Made by a program: the position numbers and the translations under genes
Shown here: piece by piece, positions 54,503-62,873 of the stretch
How the letters are laid out: every line of letters starts with the position of its first letter
Numbering within the stretch: the stretch's first letter is position 1
Notes under the pieces: generated by a model
What the model was told of the DNA's origin: nothing
Databases searched by the model: none
The model's input: the letters and a program-made list of their open reading frames with translations, nothing else
Assembly (NCBI RefSeq): GCF_030499535.1
Contig: NZ_JASTLB010000001.1
Location: 3,534,001-3,598,000, forward strand
Source: Streptomyces sp. TG1A-8
GTDB taxonomy: Bacteria; Actinomycetota; Actinomycetes; Streptomycetales; Streptomycetaceae
Direction: 5' to 3'
DNA: 64,000 nucleotides

Positions 54503-55042
54503 TTACAGGTACGGGCCGCCCGAACGGCCGCCCGCGCGGGGGTCGTCGACGCCTTCGGGGGCCACGCCCGGCGGCAGGGCGCGCCGCATCTGCTCCAGCT
54601 GGGCCCGCGCGGCCATCTGCTGGGCGAACAGCGTCGTCTGGATCCCGTGGAAAAGGCCCTCCAGCCAGCCCACCAGCTGGGCCTGCGCGATGCGCAGCTC
54701 CGCGTCGCTCGGGGTCGCCTCGTGCGTGAAGGGCAGGGACAGCCGCTCCAGCTCCTCGACCAGCTCCGGCGCCAGCCCGTCCTCCAGCTCCTTCACCGAA
54801 CTGGCGTGGATCTCCTTCAGCCGCACCCGGCTCGCCTCGTCCAGGGGAGCCGCCCGCACCTCCTCCAGGAGCTGCTTGATCATGCTGCCGATCCGCATGA
54901 CCTTGGCCGGCTGCTCGACCTGCTCCGTCACCGGAGTCTCACGGGAGTCCTCGTCCCCGCCAGCGCCCAGGGCGAGGCCGTCCTGGCCCACGACGAGGAT
55001 CTGGGGATTCTCCGGCGACCGTTCGTTCCTCGGCATCTCCAT
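54503..55042 (-). CDS. bpa: Bacterial proteasome activator (Bpa/PafE)
   Basis: 179 residues. The conserved core RIGSMIKQLLEEVRAAPLDE, IHASSVKELEDGLAPELVEE and IAQAQLVGWLEGLFHGIQ (about 45-150) is the four-helix bundle of the DUF2587/Bpa family, an ATP-independent ring that opens the 20S proteasome for unfolded substrates. Characterised members dock by a C-terminal Gly-Gln-Tyr-Leu; here the end is Gly-Pro-Tyr-Leu. ATG 55042 (MEMPRNER) is chosen over a GTG at 55060. The N-terminal ~40 residues are acidic and disordered. Confidence 0.88.
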   Translation of the reverse strand: MEMPRNERSPENPQILVVGQDGLALGAGGDEDSRETPVTEQVEQPAKVMRIGSMIKQLLEEVRAAPLDEASRVRLKEIHASSVKELEDGLAPELVEELERLSLPFTHEATPSDAELRIAQAQLVGWLEGLFHGIQTTLFAQQMAARAQLEQMRRALPPGVAPEGVDDPRAGGRSGGPYL

Positions 55043-55216
55043 GCCGTCATTCTCTCGCACGGGTCCACCTCATCACCGCGCCGCCCCCTCACGGGGCCGA
55101 TCCGCCGTTTAGACCCGACGGCGCAATCCGGAATGCCCGGTGTGCCAGGAGATGTGAGGCTGGTTTTCCTCGATCCTCCGTCGATCACGGCACCTGGGTT
55201 CCGGGAGGTCACCGGC

Positions 55217-55909
55217 GTGACTCCATGGCTGCGACGCACCCTCCGCCTCGCAGGGCTGCTGCTCGCCCTCGCGGCGGCCCTGCCCGCGTACGACGCACCC
55301 ACCGCGCACGGCGCGGAGCCGGTCCCGCCGGCCTCCCGCGCGCCCGCGCCCCGGCCCGCCGCTCCCGTCACCGCCCCGGCCGCCACCGCCCCGGCGGGGC
55401 CGACGCCGGACCCGACCCCCCGCCGTCTCCCGGACCGCTCCGCGGAACACGCTCCCGTCCGCCTGCCGGAACTCCTCCCGGGCCGGCCACCGGCTTCCGC
55501 CTCCGCCGCGGCCCCCAGGCCGTCCCGGGCCGGGAGCCGGGCCGGTGAGGGCCGGATGCGGCCGGGCCGGCCGGAGGAACCGGAGACCGAGGACGAAGAC
55601 CAAGGCGAAGGCGAAGGCGAAGGTACCGGGGACGGCGGGGACGGCACCGGGGACACCGGCACCGCCTCCCCGCAGGAGCCGGAGACCGCGGACGTCCCGG
55701 ACGGGACACCGGCGGCCTCCGCCCCGCCCGAGGGGACCGCCCCGGATCCGGACCGGCAGCCGCAGCAGCCCCCGGCCCAGAACGCCGTCGGCCGGGGCGG
55801 GGTCCCCGCCGAACCCGTCCTGCGGATCCTGCCGCTGGGCAGCGGCCTGGTGCTGATCGGTCTCGGACTGGCCCTGGCGTTCGTGGGCCTCAGGGTGCGC
55901 AGGGACTGA
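55217..55909 (+). CDS. Secreted Pro-rich protein with C-terminal membrane anchor
   Basis: 230 residues. Signal peptide ~1-34 (RRTLRLAGLLLALAAALPAY). Residues 40-195 are Pro/Ala/Arg-rich, then a Glu/Asp/Gly stretch (EDQGEGEGEGTGDGGDGTGD), all disordered. A C-terminal helix (ILPLGSGLVLIGLGLALAFVG then RVRRD) anchors it. No LPxTG motif, so not a standard sortase substrate. A wall-spanning or stalk role is possible. GTG 55217 has GGGAGG 8 nt upstream. No family recognised. Confidence 0.65.
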   Translation: MTPWLRRTLRLAGLLLALAAALPAYDAPTAHGAEPVPPASRAPAPRPAAPVTAPAATAPAGPTPDPTPRRLPDRSAEHAPVRLPELLPGRPPASASAAAPRPSRAGSRAGEGRMRPGRPEEPETEDEDQGEGEGEGTGDGGDGTGDTGTASPQEPETADVPDGTPAASAPPEGTAPDPDRQPQQPPAQNAVGRGGVPAEPVLRILPLGSGLVLIGLGLALAFVGLRVRRD

Positions 55910-55973
55910 TCCGCGGCCGTGCCCGGCGGGGGCGCCGGGCGGGTGCCGGCGCGCCCGGCCGGCCCCGGCGCGG

Positions 55974-56954
55974 TCAGGGCGCGACCAGCAGCACCTTCCC
56001 GATGTGCCCGCTGGCCTCCACCACCCGGTGGGCCTCGGCCGCCTCCGGCATCGGCAGCTCGCGGTCGACGACCGGCCGCACCCGCCGCGTCGGCAGCAGC
56101 GGCCACACGTGCTCGTGCACGGCGGCCACGATGGCGGCCTTCTCGCTCAGCGGCCGGGCCCGCAGCGAGGTCGCGCTGATGGCGGCCCGCTTGCGCAGCA
56201 GCGCGCCGATGTTCAGCTCGCCCTGGGCACCGCCCTGCATGCCGATGATCGCGAGGCGTCCGTTGACGGCGAGCGCCCGGACGTTGCGGTCCAGGTACGC
56301 GGCGCCCATGTTGTCCAGGATGACGTCGGCGCCCGCGCCGTCCGTGGCCCGCTCGATCTCGGCGACGAAGTCCTGCTCGCGGTAGTTGATGAGCACGTCC
56401 GCGCCCAGGCCGGCGCAGTAGTCCAGCTTCTCCTTCGTCCCGGCCGTCACCGCGACCTTCGCGCCGACGGCCTTGGCCAGCTGGATCGCCATGGTGCCGA
56501 TGCCACTGGAGCCGCCGTGCACGAGGAGGGTCTCGCCGGGGCGCAGGTGGGCGACCATGAAGACGTTGGACCAGACCGTGCACACCACCTCGGGGAGCGC
56601 CGCCGCCTGCTTGAGGTCGACGCCCTCGGGCACGGGCAGCAGCTGCCCCACCGGGACGGCGACCTTCTCGGCGTAGCCTCCGCCCGCGAGAAGCGCGCAC
56701 ACCTCGTCGCCGACGGCCCAGCCGGAGACGCCGGGGCCGAGCGCGGCGATCCTGCCGGAGCACTCCAGGCCGGGGTACGGGGAGGCGCCGGGCGGCGGGT
56801 CGTAGAAGCCCTGCCGTTGCAGGATGTCGGCACGGTTGACGGCGCCGGCCACCACCTCGACCAGCACCTCCCCCTCACCGGCGACCGGATCGGGGACCTC
56901 GTCCCACACCAGCGCCTCGGGACCACCAGGTTCGGGAATCGTGATCGCATGCAT
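55974..56954 (-). CDS. NAD(P)H:quinone oxidoreductase (zinc-free MDR)
   Basis: 326 residues of the medium-chain dehydrogenase/reductase superfamily. NRADILQRQGFYDPPPG is the family hallmark of PIG3/QOR-like enzymes, the catalytic zinc ligands of alcohol dehydrogenases are absent, and VHGGSSGIGTMAIQLAK binds NADPH. It reduces quinones or enones. ATG 56954 follows the -10 TAGCGT by 7 nt. Gene ends 64 bp from the convergent secreted protein gene. Confidence 0.92.
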   Translation of the reverse strand: MHAITIPEPGGPEALVWDEVPDPVAGEGEVLVEVVAGAVNRADILQRQGFYDPPPGASPYPGLECSGRIAALGPGVSGWAVGDEVCALLAGGGYAEKVAVPVGQLLPVPEGVDLKQAAALPEVVCTVWSNVFMVAHLRPGETLLVHGGSSGIGTMAIQLAKAVGAKVAVTAGTKEKLDYCAGLGADVLINYREQDFVAEIERATDGAGADVILDNMGAAYLDRNVRALAVNGRLAIIGMQGGAQGELNIGALLRKRAAISATSLRARPLSEKAAIVAAVHEHVWPLLPTRRVRPVVDRELPMPEAAEAHRVVEASGHIGKVLLVAP

Positions 56955-56961
56955 GCACGCG

Positions 56962-56967
56962 ACGCTA
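56962..56967 (-). promoter_or_regulatory. -10 box of a leaderless transcript (quinone oxidoreductase)
   Basis: TAGCGT on the minus strand, 7 nt before ATG 56954. Confidence 0.5.
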
Positions 56968-57001
56968 CTCCTCACGCGTGCCGTATCCCGGGCAGGCCCG
57001 C

Positions 57002-58099
57002 TCAATCGGAGGGCAACGGCCGGTTGTCCGGGGTGACCCGGGTGCCCGGGGCGGCACGGACGATGGCGATCAGACGGTCCGTCAGCTGGAGGGTGCCGAC
57101 GGCCGGGTCGTCGTAGCCGAGCACCCGGTGACCGCGGATGACGCTCACCACGAGGTCGTCCGTCTCGCGCGGGGTCCGGCCCGCCTCGGCCCGGACCACG
57201 GGGCGTTCGACGATGTCCAGGCCACTGCCCTGCTGGATCAGGTCCTCCATGACCATGCCGGCGGCGGGACTGAGCATGGACAGCCCGAGCAGCCGGCCGG
57301 CCGCACCGGAGCTGGTGACGACGGCGTCGGCGCCGGACTGCTTGAGCAGCGGGACGTTCTCCTCCTCGCGCACGGCGGCCACGATCTTCGCGCCCCGGTT
57401 GAGCTGCCGGGCCGTCAGGGTGACCAGCACGGCGGTGTCGTCGCGCTGCGGGGCGACGATGATCTGCCGGGCCCTGTGCACCTCGGCCCGGACGAGGACC
57501 TCGGTGCGGGTGGCGTCGCCCATGACGCCCGCGTACCCCTCGGCGGTCGCCGCGTCGATCGCGCGGGAGCTGGGATCGACCACGACGACCTGCTCCTTCC
57601 TCAGTCCGGTCGCGCACACGGTCTGGACGGCCGACCTGCCCTTCGTGCCGAAGCCGATGACGACGGTGTGGTCGCGCAAGGCGGACCTCCAGCGGTTCAG
57701 GCGCCATTCCTCCCGGGTGCGTTCGGTGAGGACCTCCAGCGTGGTACCGACCAGGATGATCAGGAACAGTACGCGCAGGGGCGTGATGACGAGGGTGTTG
57801 GCCAGCCGGGCCCCGTCGCTGACCGGGGTGATGTCGCCGTATCCGGTGGTGGAGAGGGTGACGGTCGCGTAGTAGAAGGCGTCGAGCAGATCGACCGGAC
57901 CGTCGGAGTCGTCGTGGTAGCCGGCGCGGTCTGCGTAGACGATCAGCGCGGTGGCGACCAGCACCAGCAGGGCCATCACCATGCGCCTGGCGACCTGGTG
58001 GACGGGGTGCCCCACCGCCTTCCCCGGGAGTTCCACCCGGTGGGTCACCCGGTGCTCGCCCGACCGGCGGGCGATGACGTCCTGGCCCGGGAGTTTCAC
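57002..58099 (-). CDS. Two-TM potassium channel with TrkA/RCK domain
   Basis: 365 residues. Helix 1 (~24-42), the pore helix and selectivity filter TLSTTGYGDITP (TTGYGD is the K+ filter), helix 2 (~85-110), then an RCK domain starting VVIGFGTKGRSAV (NAD-binding Rossmann) and a C-terminal TrkA_C-like region ending DRLIAIVRAAPGTRV. Resembles MthK-type gated channels. Start GTG 58099 overlaps the moeA stop (GTGA); a GTG three codons earlier (58108) is also in frame. A perfect parS site covers this junction. Confidence 0.9.
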   Translation of the reverse strand: MKLPGQDVIARRSGEHRVTHRVELPGKAVGHPVHQVARRMVMALLVLVATALIVYADRAGYHDDSDGPVDLLDAFYYATVTLSTTGYGDITPVSDGARLANTLVITPLRVLFLIILVGTTLEVLTERTREEWRLNRWRSALRDHTVVIGFGTKGRSAVQTVCATGLRKEQVVVVDPSSRAIDAATAEGYAGVMGDATRTEVLVRAEVHRARQIIVAPQRDDTAVLVTLTARQLNRGAKIVAAVREEENVPLLKQSGADAVVTSSGAAGRLLGLSMLSPAAGMVMEDLIQQGSGLDIVERPVVRAEAGRTPRETDDLVVSVIRGHRVLGYDDPAVGTLQLTDRLIAIVRAAPGTRVTPDNRPLPSD

Positions 58100-58106
58100 G
58101 TGAAAC
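58093..58106. other. Perfect parS (ParB binding) site
   Basis: GTTTCACGTGAAAC, an exact match to the Streptomyces parS consensus. It encodes the last codons and stop of moeA (Phe-Thr-stop) and the first codons of the K+ channel gene. It places the window within the ParB-loaded zone around oriC. Confidence 0.92.
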
Positions 58107-59466
58107 ACACCCCGATCCCGGCGGCCGCCCACGGCAGGTCCAGCAGTTCCGTCTCCTCCCCCGACCGGGCCCCGCCCGGCGGCACGACGGCCAGCGCGTC
58201 CGCGGCGGCGATTCCGCGCAGCATGGCCGGGCCGTTGTAGTGCAGCGGCACGGCATGGTCGCCGCGCAGCACCACGGGGACGAGCCGGGTGTCGTACGGG
58301 TGCCCGTGCATCGCCTCCCCGAGCGGCAGCGCGTACGGCTCGGGGGCGACGCGGGCGGCGAGGGCGCGCAGCAGGGGCTCGACGAGCGTCAGCAGGCCGG
58401 AGACGGCCGCGAGGGGATTGCCGGGCAGACCGACGAGGTGCTGGTCCTCCTTGGTGCGGGCCAGCAGCATGGGATGGCCGGGGCGCACTTCGACGCCGTC
58501 GACGAGGAGTTCGGCGCCGACGCGTTCCAGGATGGAGTGGACGTGGTCGACGGGTCCGGCGGCGGTGCCGCCGGTGGTGACGAGGAGGTCGGCCTTGGAG
58601 CCGGTGACGGCCCTGCGCAGGGCCCTGGCACCGTCGCCGAGCCGGCGCACGGCGGTGACCTCGGCGCCCATCGCGCGCAGCCAGGGCGGCAGCATGGGAC
58701 CGAGCGCGTCGCGGATCAGCCCGTCCTGCGGGAGCCCCTCGGTGAGCAGCTCGTCGCCCAGGACCAGCAGTTCCACGCGGGGCCGGGGCACCGCGGTGAC
58801 GGTGTCGTACCCGGCGGCCGCGGCGAGGCCCAGGACGGCGGGGGTGACGAGGGTGCCGGCGGGCAGCAGCCGGTCGCCGCTGCGGCACTCCTGGCCGCGC
58901 GGACGGATGTCCTTGCCGTGGCCCATCTCCCGGGTGGCGTGCAGCCTGCCCTGGGCGTCGGTGCGGCCGTGCTCGGTGCGCAGCACGGCGGTGGTGTCGG
59001 CCGGGATGCGGGCGCCGGTCGCGATGGGGACGGCCTCGCCGTCGGTCAGCGGTCCGGGCCGCGCGTGCCCGGCGAGCGCTTCCCCCTCCCGTACCTGCCA
59101 GGGGCCCGGTCCGGCGACCGCCCAGCCGTCCATCGCGGAGGTGTCGAAGGGGGGCAGGTCGGTGAGCGCGTCGAGGGGCGCGGCCAGGACCAGGCCGAGG
59201 GCGCCGGCGAGGGGCACGGAGACGGGAGCCCGGCGGGCACCGGAGCGGGCGGCCCGCGCGGCGATCTCCCGGGCCCGCGGCCAGGGTGTGGCCCGGTGGT
59301 GCTCGCACGGGTCCGACGGCCGCTCGCCGTGCGGGGCGGACGGGGCGGACGGGCGGCGGACGGGGCCGTCGTCCTGCGGTTTCCTCACGAGGGCCAGGGC
59401 CTCCTCGACGTCGAGGTCGTCGTGGTCCCCGGCGGGCGTCTGGGCCCGGGTGCCGGGGGCGGTCAT
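58096..59466 (-). CDS. moeA: Molybdopterin molybdenumtransferase MoeA
   Basis: 456 residues. It inserts molybdate into adenylated molybdopterin. Family motifs: PPFDTSAMDGWAV, VPIATGARIPADTTAVL, RPRGQECRSGDRLLPAG, ELLVLGDELLTEG, LLVTTGGTAAGPVDHV and GLPGNPLAAVSGLLTLVEPLL (given in pieces). It has an unusual ~75-residue Asp/Pro-rich N-terminal extension before the usual MoeA start. The ATG overlaps the mobA stop (ATGA) and its stop overlaps the channel start. The membrane molybdoenzyme at 6-7 kb is one client in this window. Confidence 0.93.
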   Translation of the reverse strand: MTAPGTRAQTPAGDHDDLDVEEALALVRKPQDDGPVRRPSAPSAPHGERPSDPCEHHRATPWPRAREIAARAARSGARRAPVSVPLAGALGLVLAAPLDALTDLPPFDTSAMDGWAVAGPGPWQVREGEALAGHARPGPLTDGEAVPIATGARIPADTTAVLRTEHGRTDAQGRLHATREMGHGKDIRPRGQECRSGDRLLPAGTLVTPAVLGLAAAAGYDTVTAVPRPRVELLVLGDELLTEGLPQDGLIRDALGPMLPPWLRAMGAEVTAVRRLGDGARALRRAVTGSKADLLVTTGGTAAGPVDHVHSILERVGAELLVDGVEVRPGHPMLLARTKEDQHLVGLPGNPLAAVSGLLTLVEPLLRALAARVAPEPYALPLGEAMHGHPYDTRLVPVVLRGDHAVPLHYNGPAMLRGIAAADALAVVPPGGARSGEETELLDLPWAAAGIGVCFT

Positions 59467-60353
59467 CCGGCACCCGGGCCCACGGCGCCCCCACCGGTCC
59501 CACCGGTCCCGTCCTGGCGCAGCGCCAGCGCGGCGGCCTTGCGGGCCGCCGCCGCGACCGCTTCGGGGCCTCCCCCGGCCTGGGCGGCGGCGTAGCCGAC
59601 GAGGAAGGTGGTCAGCGGCGCGGCGGGCCGGGCCACGCCGTGCGCGGCGTCGCGGGCCAGGTCGAGCAGGACGCCGGTGTCGACGTCCAGGTCGATGCCC
59701 AGCTCGTCCTTGACTGCGGAGATCCATTCATCCAACACGTGCCCATGCTCCCTGATGCGTGCCCTGGCGTTGACGAGGTCGTCCCAGGTGTCGCAGTCGA
59801 AGGACGCGAACGGGTCCGGGACACGGGTGAGGTCGAGGGCGCCGGTCAGCCGGCGCAGGGGCAGGCCGGCCAGGCCGCCGTGCGCGGCGGCGAGGTCCGC
59901 CAGCGCGCGGCGCAGCGCGGTGGTGCGGTAGGCGGCCACCAGCGGCTGGTCGCGGCCGTCGGCGTCGGTGAGCAGCGCACCGTCGGCGCCGGTGTCCCTC
60001 AGCGCGGCCAGCAGCCGCCGCAGCGCGGCGGCGTCGAGGAAGGGCAGGTCGGCGGAGAGGACGGCGACGTGCTCCGCGGTGACGAGCCGCAGCCCGGCCT
60101 CCAGGGCGGCGACCGGCCCGGCGCCGGGCGGCTCCTCGCGCGTCCAGCGCACCGGGCGGACGGTGGGCCGGGGGCCTGCGACGACGACGGTGGCGCGCGC
60201 GCCGGCGCAGGCGGCGAGCACCCGGTCGAGCAGGGTCCGCCCGCCGACCCGCAGGCCGGGTTTGTCGGCCCCGCCGAGCCGCCGGGCGGCGCCGCCCGCC
60301 AGCACGACGGCGTCGTACGGCGCGGCGGTCCCGGCGGGCGCGTGGTCGGTCAC
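59463..60353 (-). CDS. MobA-like molybdenum cofactor guanylyltransferase fused to DUF6457
   Basis: 296 residues. Residues ~14-195 are an NTP_transf_3 domain: VVLAGGAARRLGGADKPGL (nucleotide loop), VLSADLPFL (metal Asp) and FASFDCDTWDDL. Residues ~205-285 are a second small helical domain (VLDEWISAVKDELGIDLDVD then TTFLVGYAAAQAGG) that occurs alone as DUF6457 in other actinobacteria. It probably adds GMP or CMP to the Mo cofactor. GTG 60353 follows CATACT by 6 nt, another possible leaderless start. First gene of the mobA-moeA-channel operon. Confidence 0.88.
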   Translation of the reverse strand: MTDHAPAGTAAPYDAVVLAGGAARRLGGADKPGLRVGGRTLLDRVLAACAGARATVVVAGPRPTVRPVRWTREEPPGAGPVAALEAGLRLVTAEHVAVLSADLPFLDAAALRRLLAALRDTGADGALLTDADGRDQPLVAAYRTTALRRALADLAAAHGGLAGLPLRRLTGALDLTRVPDPFASFDCDTWDDLVNARARIREHGHVLDEWISAVKDELGIDLDVDTGVLLDLARDAAHGVARPAAPLTTFLVGYAAAQAGGGPEAVAAAARKAAALALRQDGTGGTGGGAVGPGAG

Positions 60354-60412
60354 TCCCCGAGTATGTCCTGCCGGAGTCGCCCGCGGACGGTGCCCGGGCC
60401 ACGGGGCGCACG

Positions 60413-61869
60413 TCACAGGGTGCGCAGCAGCACCGCCGGCTGTTCGACGCAGTCCGCCACGTACCGCAGGAAGCCGCCCGCCGTGCCGCCGTCGCACACG
60501 CGGTGGTCGAAGGTGAGGGAGAGCTGCACGACCTGGCGCACCGCCAGTTCGCCCTCGTGCACCCACGGCTTGGGGACGATGCGGCCGACGCCGAGCATGG
60601 CGGCCTCGGGGTGGTTGATGATCGGGGTGGAGCCGTCGACGCCGAACACCCCGTAGTTGTTCAGCGTGAAGGTGCCGCCGGTCAGGTCCCCGGGGGTCAG
60701 CGTTCCGGTCCGGGCCGCCTCGGTGAGCCGGGCGAACTCGGCGGTCAGCGACTCGGCGTCGCGCGCGTGGGCGTCCCGGACGACGGGCACGACCAGTCCG
60801 CGCTCGGTCTGGGCCGCGAACCCGAGGTGGACGTGGTCCAGCCGGACGATCTCGCGGGCCTCGGCGTCGACGCGGGAGTTCAGCTCCGGGTACCGGGCGA
60901 GGGCGGCGGTGCAGATGCGGGCGAGCAGCGCGAGCAGGGAGATCCTCGCTCCGCCGGCCGCGTTCATGGCGGCCCGCGCGCCCATGAGCCCGGTGGCGTC
61001 GGCGTCGACCCAGCAGGTGGCGTCCGGGATCTCCCGGCGGCTGCGGGAGAGCTTGTCGGCGACGGCACCGCGCACGTCCTTGAGGGGGGTGCGCGAGCCC
61101 GCGGCACCGGAAGCCGGAGCGTGCGCGGGGGCGGGGGCGACCGGGGCGGGGGCCGCCGGGGCGGGTGCCTCGGCCGTTCGGCCGCTCACCGCCCCGGCCC
61201 GCAGCGCGTCCTCGACGTCCGCGCGCAGGATCAGTCCCTCCGGGCCCGAGCCCACCAGGGCGCGCAGGTCCACGCCGTTGTCGCGGGCGAGCCTGCGCAC
61301 CAGCGGGGAGATGACGGGGACGGGGCCCTCGGCGTGGGTCCCGCCCGCGGGGGCGGCGGCCGTCCCGGCCGGGGCCGGGGCGGCGGCCCCCGCGACGGCC
61401 CGGGACGCACCGCCCGGGGCCGGCGCCGCGCCGGCCCCGGCCCCGCCGTCCGCCGTCCCCCGCTCCGCGCGGGGGCGGGCCGTTCCGTTCGCCGTGCCCG
61501 TGCCCACCGGTGCCGGACGCACCCTGCGGCGGCGCGCCGGCGCCTCGGAGGTGCCGTAGCCGACCAGGACGTTGCCCGATCCCCCGCCGTCCCCGCCGTC
61601 CCCCCGTCCCCGGCGGGGGCGCCGGGGCCCACGGCCACCGTCAGCAGCGGGGCGCCGACGGGCAGCTCCGTGCCCTCCTCGCCGAAGCGCGCGGTGACCA
61701 CGCCGCCGTAGGGGCAGGGCACCTCGACCATCGCCTTGGCCGTCTCGACCTCGACGACCGGCTGGTCGACGGCGACGACGTCGCCCACCTGCACCAGCCA
61801 GCGGACGATCTCCGCCTCGGTGAGTCCCTCACCGAGGTCGGGGAGCTTGAACTCCAGTACCTGTGCCAT
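60413..61869 (-). pseudogene. bkdC: Branched-chain 2-oxoacid dehydrogenase E2, second operon, frame broken at a C run
   Basis: From ATG 61869 the lipoyl domain (LPDLGEGLTEAEIVRWL, Lys45 in VEVETAKAMVEV) is intact. In the Gly-rich linker the plus-strand C6 at 61600-61605 lacks one base; restoring it gives GDGGDGGDGGGSGNVLVGYG and joins the downstream frame, which holds the E3-binding domain (PLVRRLARDNGVDLRALVGS) and the acyltransferase domain ending SLTFDHRVCDGGTAGGF, stop at 60413. Repaired length about 485 residues. As written the protein would end after the lipoyl domain; a sequencing error is likely. ATG overlaps the E1-beta stop. Confidence 0.85.
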
Positions 61870-62873
61870 CAGCCCTCGGCCTCCCACTGCAGGCGCGCCA
61901 CGGCGTCCAGGATGCGGTCGACGCCGGGCAGGTGGTGCCGCTCCAGCATGGGCGGCGGGTAGGGGAGGTCGAAGCCGGCCACGCGCAGCACCGGTGCCTC
62001 CAGGTGGTGGAAGCAGCGCTCGGTGATCCGGGCCGCGATCTCGCCGCCCGGCCCGCCGAACCCGGTCGACTCGTGCACGACGACCGCCCGTCCGGTGCGC
62101 CGTACGGACGCGCAGACCGTCTCGTCGTCGAAGGGCACCAGGGAGCGCAGGTCGACCACCTCCAGGTCCCAGCCCTCCGCCCGGGCGGCCTCGGCGGCCT
62201 CCAGGCAGACCGGCACGGAGGGGCCGTAGGTGACGAGCGTGGCGCTGCGGCCCGCGCGCCGGACCACGGCCCGCCCGATGGGCTCCACGTCCACGGGGTG
62301 CTCGGGGTTCCAGGAGTCCTTCGACCAGTACAGCCGCTTGGGCTCCAGGAAGACCACCGGGTCGTCGGAGGCGATGGCCCGGCGCAGCAGTCCGTAGGCG
62401 TCGGCGACGGTCGCGGGCGTGACCACGTGCAGGCCCGGGGTCGCCATGTAGTAGGCCTCGGAGGAGTCGCTGTGGTGCTCGACGCCGCCGATGCCGCCGC
62501 CGTAGGGCACGCGGACGGTGATCGGCAGGGGCATCCTCCCGCGCGTGCGGTTGCGCATCCGGGAGACGTGGCTGACCAGTTGCTCGAACGCCGGGTAGGC
62601 GAACGCGTCGAACTGCATCTCCACCACCGGGCGCAGGCCGTACATGGCCATGCCGACGGCGGTGCCGAGGATGCCGGCCTCGGCGAGCGGGGTGTCGGTG
62701 CAGCGGTCCTCGCCGAACTCCTTGGCGAGGCCGTCGGTGACGCGGAAGACACCGCCGAGGGTGCCGACGTCCTCACCCATGACGTGCACGGCGGGGTCGG
62801 CGGCCATCGCGTCGCGCAACGCGCGCGTGAGGGCCTGGGCCATGGTGGCGGGCTTGACGGCGACGGTGGTCAT
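61869..62873 (-). CDS. bkdB: Branched-chain 2-oxoacid dehydrogenase E1 beta subunit, second operon
   Basis: 334 residues. VHVMGEDVGTLGGVFRVT, DTPLAEAGILGTAVGMAM and VRVPYGGGIGGVEHHSDSSEA follow the family; the C-terminal domain starts near 203 (SATLVTYGPSVPV). It is clearly paralogous to the 46.9-47.9 kb subunit. ATGA overlaps with both neighbours show tight translational coupling. Confidence 0.95.
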   Translation of the reverse strand: MTTVAVKPATMAQALTRALRDAMAADPAVHVMGEDVGTLGGVFRVTDGLAKEFGEDRCTDTPLAEAGILGTAVGMAMYGLRPVVEMQFDAFAYPAFEQLVSHVSRMRNRTRGRMPLPITVRVPYGGGIGGVEHHSDSSEAYYMATPGLHVVTPATVADAYGLLRRAIASDDPVVFLEPKRLYWSKDSWNPEHPVDVEPIGRAVVRRAGRSATLVTYGPSVPVCLEAAEAARAEGWDLEVVDLRSLVPFDDETVCASVRRTGRAVVVHESTGFGGPGGEIAARITERCFHHLEAPVLRVAGFDLPYPPPMLERHHLPGVDRILDAVARLQWEAEG

